A stretch of DNA of 64,000 nucleotides from Promethearchaeota archaeon (GCA_016840165.1 JAEOSU010000027.1:1-64000); one strand, 5' to 3'; shown: positions 17,535 through 26,734, counted from the first letter of the stretch. Numbers and translations: made by a program. The notes: generated by a model not told the origin, from the sequence alone.

Positions 17535-18464
17535 ATGAAAATATTAATAAGCGACAAGCTTCAAGAAGAAGGAATTAAAATATTTGAAGAGAACGGTTTT
17601 GAAGTTGACAGGAAGTTTACAATAACTAATGATGAATTGAAAGAGCAAATTAAACAGTATGATGGGATAGTTGTTCGTTCAAGAACAAAAATTACCGCCG
17701 AGGTTTTAAGTCAAGCAACAAATTTAAAAGCAATAGGGAGAGCTGGTGTTGGGTTAGATAATATTGATCGTGAGAAAGCTTCAGAAATGGGTATAGAAGT
17801 GCTAAATACTCCCGAAGCACCATCAATCACTGTAGCAGAATTTGCTTTAGGAATGATGTTTTCTCTCGCACGATATATTTCAGTTGCAGATAGAACAATG
17901 CATAAGGGAGAGTGGAATAAAAGCCAATATTTAGGATATACTCTTTATGGGAAGAAGCTAGGTTTAATTGGGTTTGGTAATATTGCGAAACAATTAGCAA
18001 CCAGAGCTATGGCCTTAGGTATGGAAGTAGGCGTTTATTCGCGATTTAGTGCTGGTCCTAAAGCAGTTCAAGAGGCAAAAGATATGGGATGTCAAGTGTA
18101 TCCCTCCGTTGAAGAGCTACTAAAAGATGCGGATATTATATCTTTACATTTACCAGCAACTCCACAGACAGAAAATATTATCAATGAAAGTACGCTTAAA
18201 ATGATGAAGAATAATGCAATTTTGATTAATACTGCAAGAGGTCAGCTTATTGACGAGGAGGCTTTAATTACGGCTTTAAAAGAAGAAAAAATAGGTGGCG
18301 CCGCTCTTGATGTTTATAGAAAGGAACCAGTTGATAATGACAATTTATGGAAATTGGAAAAAAACCTTATATTAACACCCCATATAGCAAGTCAATCCAA
18401 AGAAAACCAAGTTGCGGCTGCAACGATGATCGCAGAAAAAATGGTCAAGTTTCTTAAGAAATAA
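17535..18464 (+). CDS. serA: D-3-phosphoglycerate dehydrogenase, short type
   Basis: A 309-residue D-2-hydroxyacid dehydrogenase. The substrate domain begins ILISDKLQEEGIKIF. GRAGVGLDNID marks the substrate/NAD hinge, GLIGFGNIAKQLA is the NAD loop, and the catalytic Arg, Glu and His appear in NTARGQLIDE, RKEPVD and TPHIAS. It lacks the C-terminal ACT regulatory domain, so serine feedback through that domain is not expected. It oxidises 3-phosphoglycerate, the first step of serine synthesis. It lies downstream of the aminotransferase, preceded by an AGATTAACA leader with weak GGAG at 17523-17526. Confidence 0.88.
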   Translation: MKILISDKLQEEGIKIFEENGFEVDRKFTITNDELKEQIKQYDGIVVRSRTKITAEVLSQATNLKAIGRAGVGLDNIDREKASEMGIEVLNTPEAPSITVAEFALGMMFSLARYISVADRTMHKGEWNKSQYLGYTLYGKKLGLIGFGNIAKQLATRAMALGMEVGVYSRFSAGPKAVQEAKDMGCQVYPSVEELLKDADIISLHLPATPQTENIINESTLKMMKNNAILINTARGQLIDEEALITALKEEKIGGAALDVYRKEPVDNDNLWKLEKNLILTPHIASQSKENQVAAATMIAEKMVKFLKK

Positions 18465-18470
18465 GAGATT

Positions 18471-19673
18471 TTAATTCTCACTTAAATCATAGAGCACTAA
18501 ACCAGATAACACTTTAGGATCAAACCAAGTCGATTTGGGTGGCATTACTCCTCCCGATTCGGCTATGTATTCTAAATCTTTAATGTCGACGGGAAAAAGA
18601 TTAAATAATATCGCATTTTGTTTTTTTTTTATAATTTGCTCTAATAACTCTGGATCTTGAACTCCTCCGACGAAAAAAATGTTATCACTTGCTCTTATAT
18701 CCTTGATATTTAAAATCGGACCAATCACTTTATTCTGTAGTATCGACACATCTAAACCCTCAACTCGAGATTCAAAGGATGAAGTTTTAACTTTCAATTT
18801 GAACCAGTCTCCTCTTAGACACAAAGCAACCTCATGTTTAGCTTTTGGATTGAATGCTTTTTTAACTGGTTCAATCTCATAGGTTTCTTCCAATTTTTTC
18901 AAGAAATTTTTAGGATTCTCATCTAATTTTCGAATCACTCGATTATAAGCCAATATTCTTACTTGTTCATCTGAAGCTAAATAGGATAATAAGTAATTCC
19001 ACGGATAATCTTTTTTACGGTCGATATTTGGATTTGTAAATTGTTGTTCTCTATATTTTGCCGCGCTTGCAGCTCGGTGATGACCATCAGCAATATAAAT
19101 GTTTTTATCTTTTAGAAGTTGAGCTAATTTTTCTATCGTTTTTCCATCGGTCTCTTGCCATAAGATATGGCGATATCCATATAATTTAAAATCAAATAAG
19201 GGTTTACTTTTTTTTATTGTCTCTTGAATCTTATTAATTTCTTCATTTTCTCGATAAACAGACCAGACCAAACCCGCAGCTACTTGAGTATTATTGATAT
19301 GGTTCATTCGATCCTTAAGTGGTTTTTCTCGGGTATGCTCATGTATTACGATATTGCCATCTTCATAATCCCGAAGAGAAATACCTAAAATAAATCCTTG
19401 TTGACTAAAAACAGCAGATTCTTGTCGATAGACAAAAATACTTGGATGATTAATTTGATGAATCACATCTTCTTTCTTATATCTTTGATAAGCTCTCTTT
19501 GCGTTCTCATACTTTTCTTCACCTTGACCATCGGGTAGGATAAGATGTATCAAAGAGTTCGGATTTTTTTTTAACTCTATTTCTTCCTCTTTTTCAATTA
19601 CATCATAGGGATTGGTACAAAATGATACAGGGTCATTTGGAACATAGGGTTTAATACTGGAAATTTTTACCAT
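18471..19673 (-). CDS. DUF1015 family protein
   Basis: A 400-residue protein of the DUF1015 family. It has the N-terminal KPYVPNDPVSFCTNPYDVI, a middle HPSIFVYRQE strand, and the signature IADGHHRAASAAKYRE (about residues 195-210). The family is often found beside serA and class V aminotransferases, and the same three genes lie together here, convergent with serA after 6 nt. A kinase- or nuclease-like role of the ParB/SbnI kind has been suggested for related folds. I cannot confirm this from the sequence. Confidence 0.8.
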   Translation of the reverse strand: MVKISSIKPYVPNDPVSFCTNPYDVIEKEEEIELKKNPNSLIHLILPDGQGEEKYENAKRAYQRYKKEDVIHQINHPSIFVYRQESAVFSQQGFILGISLRDYEDGNIVIHEHTREKPLKDRMNHINNTQVAAGLVWSVYRENEEINKIQETIKKSKPLFDFKLYGYRHILWQETDGKTIEKLAQLLKDKNIYIADGHHRAASAAKYREQQFTNPNIDRKKDYPWNYLLSYLASDEQVRILAYNRVIRKLDENPKNFLKKLEETYEIEPVKKAFNPKAKHEVALCLRGDWFKLKVKTSSFESRVEGLDVSILQNKVIGPILNIKDIRASDNIFFVGGVQDPELLEQIIKKKQNAILFNLFPVDIKDLEYIAESGGVMPPKSTWFDPKVLSGLVLYDLSEN

Positions 19674-19838
19674 AATATTACTTAGAAGATAGAAACCAAT
19701 AAATTGATTTCCATTTCATTTTCTTTCCTAATCTTTTCCATTTTTATTATCAATTCGATAAATATTTAAATTAAATCTATTATCTCTCTATTAAAATATC
19801 AATAGATATTTTTGACCAACTGAATTGAGTGAAACTAA

Positions 19839-20879
19839 ATGTCTAAAGATTTAAAAAATATGATTGATGGAGTCGAATCAAGTGAAAAGGAAACTGCACA
19901 ACTTCAAAGTAAAATCAATCGATTACAAGAATTAATTGAAAAACAAAAACGAGTAATTAACGAACAAGAGAATTTAATTGAAGAGCAGAAAGTAAAAATC
20001 TCACGGATGTATGACATTCCTGAAGATGTATTAGAATTAAAAGAACTTATTGGAACCCAGAGAGCGCTTCTTAATGAAAAAGAGACTGAATTAGAGCTAA
20101 CCAAAGGTGAAGTAGTCCAATATAAAAGAGAGTTAGAATTGATGAACAAACAAAATTTACCTACTCAGAAAAAATTAGATGAAACATTTGAAGTTATGGG
20201 AAATTTAAAAGCTGAATTAGCTGAGAAAAATTCGGAGTTAATTATGAAAAATGAAAGAATTAAAAATCTTGAGAATAAAGTACAAGAGATGCAAGCTTTT
20301 GCAGATAAACTCCAAGATGAACAGGTTAAAATAGTTAACGAAATGAATCAAAAACTAAAGGAAGAGATGGAAGCTATAAGAAAAGCCCATTTTGAGGAAA
20401 AGAAAGAATTATCTGCTAAAATTTCTGAACTGGACAATTTTCTCTTAGATAGCAAATTAGTTTCAACTGAAGCGACTTCAGAAGCAAAAGATCTAAAATC
20501 ACAATTCCAAGAAATTAGAGATAAACAGGAAGCATTAATTAAAAAAGTTGAAACCTTAAGTGATGAAAAACGTCTAGCTCAAGAGGAACTAAGAAAAGTT
20601 AAATCAGAAATGGAAAGTTTAGCCAAATTTCATCAAGAGAACTTTAAAAAGATCACATATTATGATAAATTGATCCCACTGATGGAACAGGAAAATCAAT
20701 TTAAGGCATTCTTAATTTTGGAAAAAGTTGGTTCAATGTTTATAGACGATTTAAGAAATGCACTTGGAGCACCAATCGTTTTAGTTAGAAAGATCGTTCA
20801 GAACCTACAGGATCATGGTTTATTTGAGATAAATGAAAAAGGTAAAATCGTGGTTAAAGAATTTGAAATTGAAAAATAG
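19839..20879 (+). CDS. Long coiled-coil protein with C-terminal winged-helix-like domain
   Basis: A 346-residue protein. Residues 10-260 are almost continuous heptad-rich coiled coil (for example QLQSKINRLQELIEKQKRVI). A break around TYYDKLIPLMEQ leads to a compact C-terminal part (about 285-346): AFLILEKVGSMFIDDLRNA, then a helix pair and the beta wing LFEINEKGKIVVKEF. This looks like a winged helix-turn-helix. The arrangement suggests a dimeric rod carrying a DNA- or protein-binding head. It converges on a longin-like gene after 27 nt. No family name is recognised. Confidence 0.75.
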   Translation: MSKDLKNMIDGVESSEKETAQLQSKINRLQELIEKQKRVINEQENLIEEQKVKISRMYDIPEDVLELKELIGTQRALLNEKETELELTKGEVVQYKRELELMNKQNLPTQKKLDETFEVMGNLKAELAEKNSELIMKNERIKNLENKVQEMQAFADKLQDEQVKIVNEMNQKLKEEMEAIRKAHFEEKKELSAKISELDNFLLDSKLVSTEATSEAKDLKSQFQEIRDKQEALIKKVETLSDEKRLAQEELRKVKSEMESLAKFHQENFKKITYYDKLIPLMEQENQFKAFLILEKVGSMFIDDLRNALGAPIVLVRKIVQNLQDHGLFEINEKGKIVVKEFEIEK

Positions 20880-20906
20880 GTAGAAAAATTTCTAATATAT
20901 TTTATC

Positions 20907-21311
20907 TTAAATCTTTGCCAAATCTTTATATAAGTCGGGTAGAACTCTTTTGAATTTACCATCTTGAATTTTATCTAAAATTTCTGCTGCTATAGTCTTA
21001 AGAATTTCCCGATACTTATTTGGTTTTTCATCCCGGCGTAATAACAATGCAACTACGTAATTTTCAGCACTAATGAAATCAGATCCTACCCCAGAGAAAA
21101 AAGAAACAACTTTATTGTTTTTAAGTGAAATACTGGCAAAACCAGGCTTTAATGACTGATATCGGTGGCTAGAATATACTTGGGTAAGTAAATTATTAGT
21201 TATTTTCAAATTTTCGGGATAGAACCCTTCATTAATCGGACCAATCTCATTATCCCATCGTATAACCAAGATCCCTACCGGAATTTTATCCAACACCTCG
21301 TTCTGGGGCAA
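20907..21311 (-). CDS. Small longin/roadblock-like domain protein
   Basis: A 134-residue protein. The first strand GILVIRWDNEIGPI is of the kind seen at the start of longin and related profilin-like regulatory folds. Then come alternating beta strands (SLKPGFASISLKNNKVVSFF) and a C-terminal helix pair rich in Lys. No enzyme motif is visible. Such domains regulate small GTPases in eukaryotes and are abundant in Asgard genomes, but the assignment rests on pattern only. The start is TTG at 21311, with a GTG five codons further in as an alternative. Confidence 0.5.
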   Translation of the reverse strand: MPQNEVLDKIPVGILVIRWDNEIGPINEGFYPENLKITNNLLTQVYSSHRYQSLKPGFASISLKNNKVVSFFSGVGSDFISAENYVVALLLRRDEKPNKYREILKTIAAEILDKIQDGKFKRVLPDLYKDLAKI

Positions 21312-21566
21312 GAAACCGACTAAAAGATACGGTTTTGGTTTGTTTCATAGAAGATTATCAAACGTAATTAGTTATAAAAATAATTATACTCTATATTTAT
21401 AATATTTACCTATATTTAATCTTAAATAATACTAAAAGTATCTTTCTCTATTTGAGAAGCCAATTGAAGAGGGCTTTTTAGAACACTTAAGATTTTAAAA
21501 AAAAGGAGATGGCGGGAGGGAGATTCGAACTCCCGAAGGCCTTTGCCACTGGATCTTAAGTCCAGC

Positions 21567-21600
21567 ACCTATATTCGGTCTTGACCCATTTTAAGACATG
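21567..21600 (-). other. Candidate tRNA intron 2 (before the anticodon stem)
   Basis: About 34 nt between the D stem and the anticodon stem, with a GTCTT/AAGAC stem inside. A GGT direct repeat at each border makes the exact cut ambiguous by up to three bases. Confidence 0.5.
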
Positions 21601-21613
21601 ACCATTGACCAGA

Positions 21614-21642
21614 TTCCCGAATAAAGAGAAGCTCTTTTTTCT
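21614..21642 (-). other. Candidate tRNA intron 1 (D loop)
   Basis: About 29 nt inserted between the GAG and TCT of the D loop. It contains the hairpin AAAGAG-CTT-CTCTTT, and the flanking CCGA/TCGG can pair, as in a bulge-helix-bulge splice site. Exact borders may shift by a few bases. Confidence 0.55.
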
Positions 21643-21891
21643 CTCGGTAATCCCGCCAATCTACAATCCAAATTTCAATTTTAACTTATATTAATTGTAA
21701 TATAGATAAATCCTAACTTCAATTTAAATTTTTATATTCATAAAACTCTCAAATTTCTATAGCTAGTCAATGTATTTCTTATATGAATTTCAAAATTGTA
21801 ACTTCCCTCCTTGATTTTAGAAAACTATTTTAAAATGAGATGATGATATTCTTACAAATCAATGTTATATTATTAAGAAAGTGTAATAAAT

Positions 21892-23196
21892 ATGAAACTA
21901 ACAGATATAATTGGTTTAGAAGAAAAACATGCAAAACTTTTATATAACGCGGGGATTAGGGAAATAGAGGATTTATTAGCATTATCTTACTACCAGATTA
22001 AACAATTAGCACGATCAATTGGAGTATCAGTTAAAACGCTAGATACTTGGCAAGAACATGCAGATTTAATGAGAGTTGAGAGTATCCGTCCTGAAATGGC
22101 AAATGCTCTTAATTTAATAGGAATTGATTCATTAAAGGAATTAGCTTATCGAAATGCCAAGAGTTCCCTTGAAAGGTTAAAAAAATTAAAACAAGAGAAT
22201 CCTAAAGCCTTAGGAAAGCTTCCCACTCTTAAAAACGTAGAAGATTGGATCAGGAGTGCAAAGAGCTTAACAGAAGTACCCTCCAAAGATAAAAAAGAGA
22301 AGAAAAAACCAACACCTCAAGAAGAACCGGTACCAGAAGGGGAATATGGTTCTGAAATTCCAATTATTCCAGATTATAAACCTTTTGAAAAATTTGAGAA
22401 AGATTATGGGGAATATGGTCCGGAATACTGGAATAACAAATGGGAAATGGCACCGATCATTTATACAGGAAGAGCATTAAGGGGAGAGTCCTATAAAAAA
22501 CAAATTGATGCTGATGTTAAAGCATTTATTAAAGATAATGATGCAATTCTCTGGCATGTAATTAATCAAGCAGAATTAAGACAGGATACCCCTAACAATA
22601 CCGCATGGGCAGTACAAAAGTTTGTTTGCAGCTTACTAAAATATACTCAAGATGATGTAGCAGAAGATTGTCCTGAATTCTGGCAGTTTCCCTTTGAAGC
22701 AATTCAATCACAAATAGGTGATTGTGAGGATGGTGCAATTCTAATAGCGAGTCTATTGATTAATGCGGGAATTCCTTCTTGGAGAGTAAAGGTGTGTGCG
22801 GCCCAAGTAGTAGCAGATCCTATATTTGCACCATCAGAGTCGGAACTTGGCGGACATGCATATTGTATTTATTTAGCAGATAGGAATGACACTGAGCGTA
22901 AATTAGAATGGATAATTTTAGATTGGACCTATCTACAAGACCCAGAGACGCCTGTTGAAGAGAAACCTTTAGCGGGAGATGGTGGCCAAGAAGGAGCGTA
23001 TCGAGATATTTGGTTTACTTTTAATGATCAATATTCTTGGGCTCAAAACGCATTTGAAGTGATTGAAAGCAGAATCAGTCAGAACAGAACGACCCAAAAA
23101 GACGAAGTGTTAGCTCCGATGAGTGAGATCATGAAGGGTTTGGCTGCGGAGTCTTTACTAAAGGTCTTCGAAAAATATGATTTCGGAGTCGAGTAG
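21892..23196 (+). CDS. DUF4332/HhH domain fused to a transglutaminase-like domain
   Basis: A 434-residue protein. Residues 1-120 form a helix-hairpin-helix DUF4332 region (IIGLEEKHAKLLYNAGI then IEDLLALS). A charged Pro/Lys/Glu linker (about 125-160) leads to a papain-like transglutaminase domain. The triad is visible: Cys278 in GDCEDGAIL, His322 in GGHAYC and Asp344 in LDWTY. It could be a cysteine protease, transglutaminase or peptide amidase. No signal peptide is present, so it works in the cytoplasm. No other gene is close enough to form an operon. Confidence 0.75.
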   Translation: MKLTDIIGLEEKHAKLLYNAGIREIEDLLALSYYQIKQLARSIGVSVKTLDTWQEHADLMRVESIRPEMANALNLIGIDSLKELAYRNAKSSLERLKKLKQENPKALGKLPTLKNVEDWIRSAKSLTEVPSKDKKEKKKPTPQEEPVPEGEYGSEIPIIPDYKPFEKFEKDYGEYGPEYWNNKWEMAPIIYTGRALRGESYKKQIDADVKAFIKDNDAILWHVINQAELRQDTPNNTAWAVQKFVCSLLKYTQDDVAEDCPEFWQFPFEAIQSQIGDCEDGAILIASLLINAGIPSWRVKVCAAQVVADPIFAPSESELGGHAYCIYLADRNDTERKLEWIILDWTYLQDPETPVEEKPLAGDGGQEGAYRDIWFTFNDQYSWAQNAFEVIESRISQNRTTQKDEVLAPMSEIMKGLAAESLLKVFEKYDFGVE

Positions 23197-23380
23197 ACGA
23201 AATAGAAAATTCTAGTTATTTTTATTAATTTTATATTCTTTTTATTGAGATGACTTAAAGGCAATATTGTATTATCTCCATTAGGATTAGAAATTATTAC
23301 TTCTTATATTTTAGATTATGTAAATTTTCGCATAATAGATAATCGTTTATATAAGATAAGAAAAAAAGAAATTGAAAAAT

Positions 23381-23974
23381 TTAATCCGCGGAACTGGAAG
23401 AATATAAAGGTTCACCACATTTTTCACAAAATTTAGCTCCCTCACGATCTAATTCCAGTCCACAATTTTTACAAATGATTTTAAATTCTACTGTCGATGC
23501 GAGATTATCGATTACATTGTTGATGGTTTTTTTTAACATTTCTTGAACATCTCCTATACTTTGTTTTTTTAAATCTTCTGGGAGGGAATGAATATATACT
23601 GAAGAAAGTTCTCTTAAAAAGTTCTCAATAAAAGTTAATTGATCTTGGAAATTTTTATTTACTTTAATTTTTAGGAGTTCTTCACCTGCTTCTGTAAGTG
23701 AATACACTTTCTTTATCGGCCCAACGGGACTTTTTACTTTTTTAATTGCTAAGAATCCATCTCTTTTTAGTTTTGATAAGATAGGGTATATTGTACCTGA
23801 CTGAGCCTCCCAAGTCCCTGCGAAATGATCATTTAGAATGTGAATTAAATCATAGCCAGAGATCTGTTGATTATTAAAAATAGTTTCGATAATGGTAAAT
23901 TCAAGAGGGGTTAATTTACTTTTTTTAATATTAGTAAATATTTGCTTTTCGATTTTTGAGTGTAATTCTTTCAT
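23381..23974 (-). CDS. PadR-type transcriptional regulator with C-terminal zinc ribbon
   Basis: A 197-residue protein. The PadR winged helix (about residues 15-100) shows LTPLEFTIIETIFNNQQISG, SGTIYPILSKLKRDGFL and the wing KKVYSLTEAGEELL. A helical dimerisation region follows. The C-terminus holds a zinc ribbon with CKNCGLELDREGAKFCEKCG. I chose the ATG at 23974 over one 36 nt upstream because GGAGGAAGAT sits directly before it with 5-nt spacing. It lies downstream of the 2TM-domain membrane gene, a common pairing in which the regulator controls its neighbour. Confidence 0.85.
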   Translation of the reverse strand: MKELHSKIEKQIFTNIKKSKLTPLEFTIIETIFNNQQISGYDLIHILNDHFAGTWEAQSGTIYPILSKLKRDGFLAIKKVKSPVGPIKKVYSLTEAGEELLKIKVNKNFQDQLTFIENFLRELSSVYIHSLPEDLKKQSIGDVQEMLKKTINNVIDNLASTVEFKIICKNCGLELDREGAKFCEKCGEPLYSSSSAD

Positions 23975-24034
23975 ATCTTCCTCCAAATCTAAAAATTTCC
24001 CTAACCACATCTTTTTTATACCACCATCATACTT

Positions 24035-24538
24035 TTAGGACTTAAATCTTTTTTTCATTTTTTCTAACTCTCTCTCAACTGCCCGTGATTTTTTAGAATC
24101 CACTTTGCCCTGTTCATCAATTTTACTCGAGGAATAATAGATTAAATAGACAATAATATGAAGAATTAATGCGATACCCCAAAAAATAATAGGATATAAT
24201 ACCCAAAGATATTGAGGCAAAGTAACAAGATTGATTAAAGTGAGGAATAGAAGGGTAAAAATATAGGCATCTAAGTGAAAAATAAGTCCCCTTTTTGCCA
24301 TGGGATATACTCCTCTTGCATACAATATGTACGCAATAATATGGATCGATATTCCAATTAACCAACCAAAGAAAGGATACATTACCCATAAAATAAATGG
24401 TGTAAAGATAAGGTTGATTACTAAAAGAAGAATTGAAACAATAATATAAACCCCTAAGTGAATTTTCACTGAATATCTAAAGTTGACTTTTTGTTGAGCA
24501 ATTTTTCGTAAACTTTCTTCTGAAAACCCATTATACAA
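24035..24538 (-). CDS. Membrane protein with two 2TM domains
   Basis: A 167-residue protein. Two copies of a 2TM unit are visible: KIHLGVYIIVSILLLVINL...WVMYPFFGWLIGISIH and FHLDAYIFTLLFLTLINL...WVLYPIIFWGIALILH. Each has a His/Lys before the first helix and a W-x-hydrophobic-YP motif before the second. The C-terminus is charged and helical. It probably shares a transcript with the PadR regulator 60 nt downstream. Function unknown; such units are often found with signalling or stress genes. Confidence 0.75.
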   Translation of the reverse strand: MYNGFSEESLRKIAQQKVNFRYSVKIHLGVYIIVSILLLVINLIFTPFILWVMYPFFGWLIGISIHIIAYILYARGVYPMAKRGLIFHLDAYIFTLLFLTLINLVTLPQYLWVLYPIIFWGIALILHIIVYLIYYSSSKIDEQGKVDSKKSRAVERELEKMKKRFKS

Positions 24539-24820
24539 TTGTTATCGCACCTATAAAATGTTAATTTCATAATAAACAAATTTTTAATTGTTTTTAAATT
24601 TTTGTTGATTCTACATAGTAATTGTTAAATCTATATTTTAATTTTTCTAGAGTCCAATATTTAATCACGGCTTAATTAAGGAAATTTTAACTAAAATCTA
24701 AAAAATGAAGATCCAAATAATCTTAACCATAAGATTAACCATATTAAACTCCTATTATGTAGGAAAATATTTTAATATACAAAATAATATTACTCAACAG
24801 TCCAAGCTATTTTAAGAGCA

Positions 24821-25477
24821 ATGTCAACAATATCAGAATATATCGAAAGATTAGAGGATTGGGATAAGAAAACGTTCCTCAATCTCTATAGGAGTGATTT
24901 TAGCAAGCGAACGAAAAATTTTGCTAAGTTCTTTTCTTTTTTTGGAAGTTTGTATTTCTGGGTGGGTATCTGGTTGGTGTGGTGGTTGTATGGTTACATA
25001 ACAAAGGATTATTATTTATTAGTTATATTTACCAGTGGATTTGAACAATCTATCTTAATTCATATACTTATTCGGTATAAAATCGTGAAAAGAAATCGGC
25101 CTTTCATTGCCCTTAAAGATGAAGGAGTGAAAAAACATGATGATTATATAAGAATTCCCTATGTAATGTCTGATTCAGAGCATAAGTCCTTTCCGAGTGG
25201 TCATGTAACTTTTCTCCTATTTTTTGGCATAATATTTGCCTGGTATTTTGAGGAATATTTTTGGGTAATCTTACTAATTTTTATCGCACTAGATATTATT
25301 ATGGCAGGTTCGCGTATAATTTTAGGGGTTCATTATCCAACTGATGTGCTTTTTGGCTTTTTATTTGCCGTAATCTATGCTTTCTTGTTTCTTGGACTCA
25401 CATATCCCTATTGGGTTGCTTTTTATTATTGGATCGGTCCAATTATATCTGATATTGTGCATCTAAGATTTTTATGA
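24821..25477 (+). CDS. PAP2-superfamily membrane phosphatase
   Basis: A 218-residue protein with about five transmembrane helices. The three phosphatase motifs are present: KRNRPF (C1), PSGHVTF (C2) and SRIILGVHYPTD (C3), with catalytic His in C2 and C3. It should dephosphorylate a lipid phosphate such as undecaprenyl/dolichyl diphosphate or a phosphatidic acid analogue, with the active site facing outward. It is preceded by 282 nt without a gene, and 20 nt separate it from the DUF1847 gene. Confidence 0.88.
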   Translation: MSTISEYIERLEDWDKKTFLNLYRSDFSKRTKNFAKFFSFFGSLYFWVGIWLVWWLYGYITKDYYLLVIFTSGFEQSILIHILIRYKIVKRNRPFIALKDEGVKKHDDYIRIPYVMSDSEHKSFPSGHVTFLLFFGIIFAWYFEEYFWVILLIFIALDIIMAGSRIILGVHYPTDVLFGFLFAVIYAFLFLGLTYPYWVAFYYWIGPIISDIVHLRFL

Positions 25478-25497
25478 TCTGAAAGATATATTAAAAT

Positions 25498-26184
25498 ATG
25501 AGTAGTAAAAATAATAATAAGCCTACTTGCCATCTATGTAATAGCTTTCAGTATTGCACGTTAGGAAAACCGAATGAGAGTATTGCGAACTGTCCTATGG
25601 TGCATAAAAAGGAGATTGAGGAGGCCGCTTTACAATTATATACTACAGATGAGAAAATTAAAAAATCTACTAAGATTGCATCTATGATTGAAGCGGAAGG
25701 CTATATTGAATGGCCTCGTTTGAAAGATACTATTGAATATACCAGAAGAATGGATTACACTAAAATAGGGATTGCTTTTTGCATTGGTTTATTGGATGAA
25801 GCGAGAAAAATAGCGAAAATCCTCGAAGAAGCTCAATTTGAAGTTTATTCAGTATGTTGTAAAACAGGGAGTCTAAAAAAAACAGACTTAGGAATTCCTA
25901 AAGAATATACTATGGTATCAAAAACGGGTTTTACTATCGGATGGATATCTTGTAATCCAGTAGGTCAAGCCCTTTTACTAAATGATTGTGAAACTGATCT
26001 AAATTTAATAGTCGGGCTATGTGTTGGTCACGATATAACCTTTACTCAGTTATCAAAAGCACCGGTATCTACATTGATTGCAAAAGAGAGATCGAGCCCA
26101 CATAACCCAGCATTAATACTATATTCCCATTATGGTAAGAGTATCACGTCATCCATAAATTTCAGAGAATCTAAGAAGGAATAG
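25498..26184 (+). CDS. DUF1847 family metal-binding protein
   Basis: A 228-residue protein matching DUF1847. The N-terminal cysteines (CHLCNSFQYC and NCPM) probably bind a metal. FCIGLLDEARKIAKILE, SVCCKTGSL, GWISCNPVGQALLLN and GLCVGHDITF follow, all family signatures with several conserved Cys and one His. Found mainly in anaerobes; no reaction is known. It begins 20 nt after the PAP2 gene on the same strand and is convergent with a nitroreductase. Confidence 0.75.
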   Translation: MSSKNNNKPTCHLCNSFQYCTLGKPNESIANCPMVHKKEIEEAALQLYTTDEKIKKSTKIASMIEAEGYIEWPRLKDTIEYTRRMDYTKIGIAFCIGLLDEARKIAKILEEAQFEVYSVCCKTGSLKKTDLGIPKEYTMVSKTGFTIGWISCNPVGQALLLNDCETDLNLIVGLCVGHDITFTQLSKAPVSTLIAKERSSPHNPALILYSHYGKSITSSINFRESKKE

Positions 26185-26203
26185 AAAGATATAATTTAAT
26201 ATA

Positions 26204-26734
26204 TTAAAACCAATCGATAAACTCGTCTAAGGGCCGTCTTTCCCGATCCTCCTGTTCCTCTTTATCTTCCATGGATTTATCAACCACTCCAATTGTAACA
26301 ACACCCATTAATTCGAACTTATCGGTTGAAAGTTTAAAAATCTCATTTATTTTCTCTTTATGCTCTAAGATTTCCCCTATCCAAAGGGTTCCTAAACCTT
26401 TTGCATGTGCTCCCAGTAATATATTTTGAATAAATGCTCCTATAGATTGGAGATCCTTTGTTCTGTCATATCCTCTATCAATATCATAAAAAATGACAAA
26501 GTTGAGAAATGCACTTTCAATAATTCCCCCATACTTAGACTGTTCCGCGATCATACGTTTAACTGTTGGATGAGCAACGATATATACCTTCCATGGTTGC
26601 CTATTTTGACCAGATGGTGCCCATCTTCCGCAATCTAAAATCTCTCTAATGATTTGGTTATCAATTTTTTGATATACAAAATTTCTAACCGATCGTCGTG
26701 ATCGTATTAGATTTATTAAATCATTTGAATCCAT
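26204..26734 (-). CDS. Nitroreductase-family flavoprotein
   Basis: A 176-residue FMN enzyme. The N-terminal RSRRSVRNF binds the FMN phosphate, APSGQNRQPW is the next flavin loop, and GLGTLWIG lies near residue 116. The family reduces nitro groups, quinones or other electron-poor compounds with NAD(P)H. The C-terminus is short and acidic, which is typical. The substrate is not predictable. It faces the GH13 gene across 84 nt of shared promoter region. Confidence 0.85.
   Translation of the reverse strand: MDSNDLINLIRSRRSVRNFVYQKIDNQIIREILDCGRWAPSGQNRQPWKVYIVAHPTVKRMIAEQSKYGGIIESAFLNFVIFYDIDRGYDRTKDLQSIGAFIQNILLGAHAKGLGTLWIGEILEHKEKINEIFKLSTDKFELMGVVTIGVVDKSMEDKEEQEDRERRPLDEFIDWF

Larger units (their letters stand above)
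21510..21657 (-). tRNA. tRNA-Leu (anticodon UAA), with two apparent introns
   Basis: The acceptor stem GGCGGGA/TCCCGCC pairs perfectly at both ends. The T arm is GGGAG-TTCGAAT-CTCCC. The anticodon arm is CTGGA-CTTAAGA-TCCAG with anticodon UAA at 21556-21558. A long variable arm (TGGCAAAGGCCTTC) marks a class II tRNA such as leucine. The gene is 148 nt, about 63 nt too long. Removing 29 nt from the D loop and 34 nt between the D stem and anticodon stem leaves an 85-nt leucine tRNA with a normal D arm (ACC/GGT, GGTCAA loop). No CCA is encoded. Confidence 0.9.
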
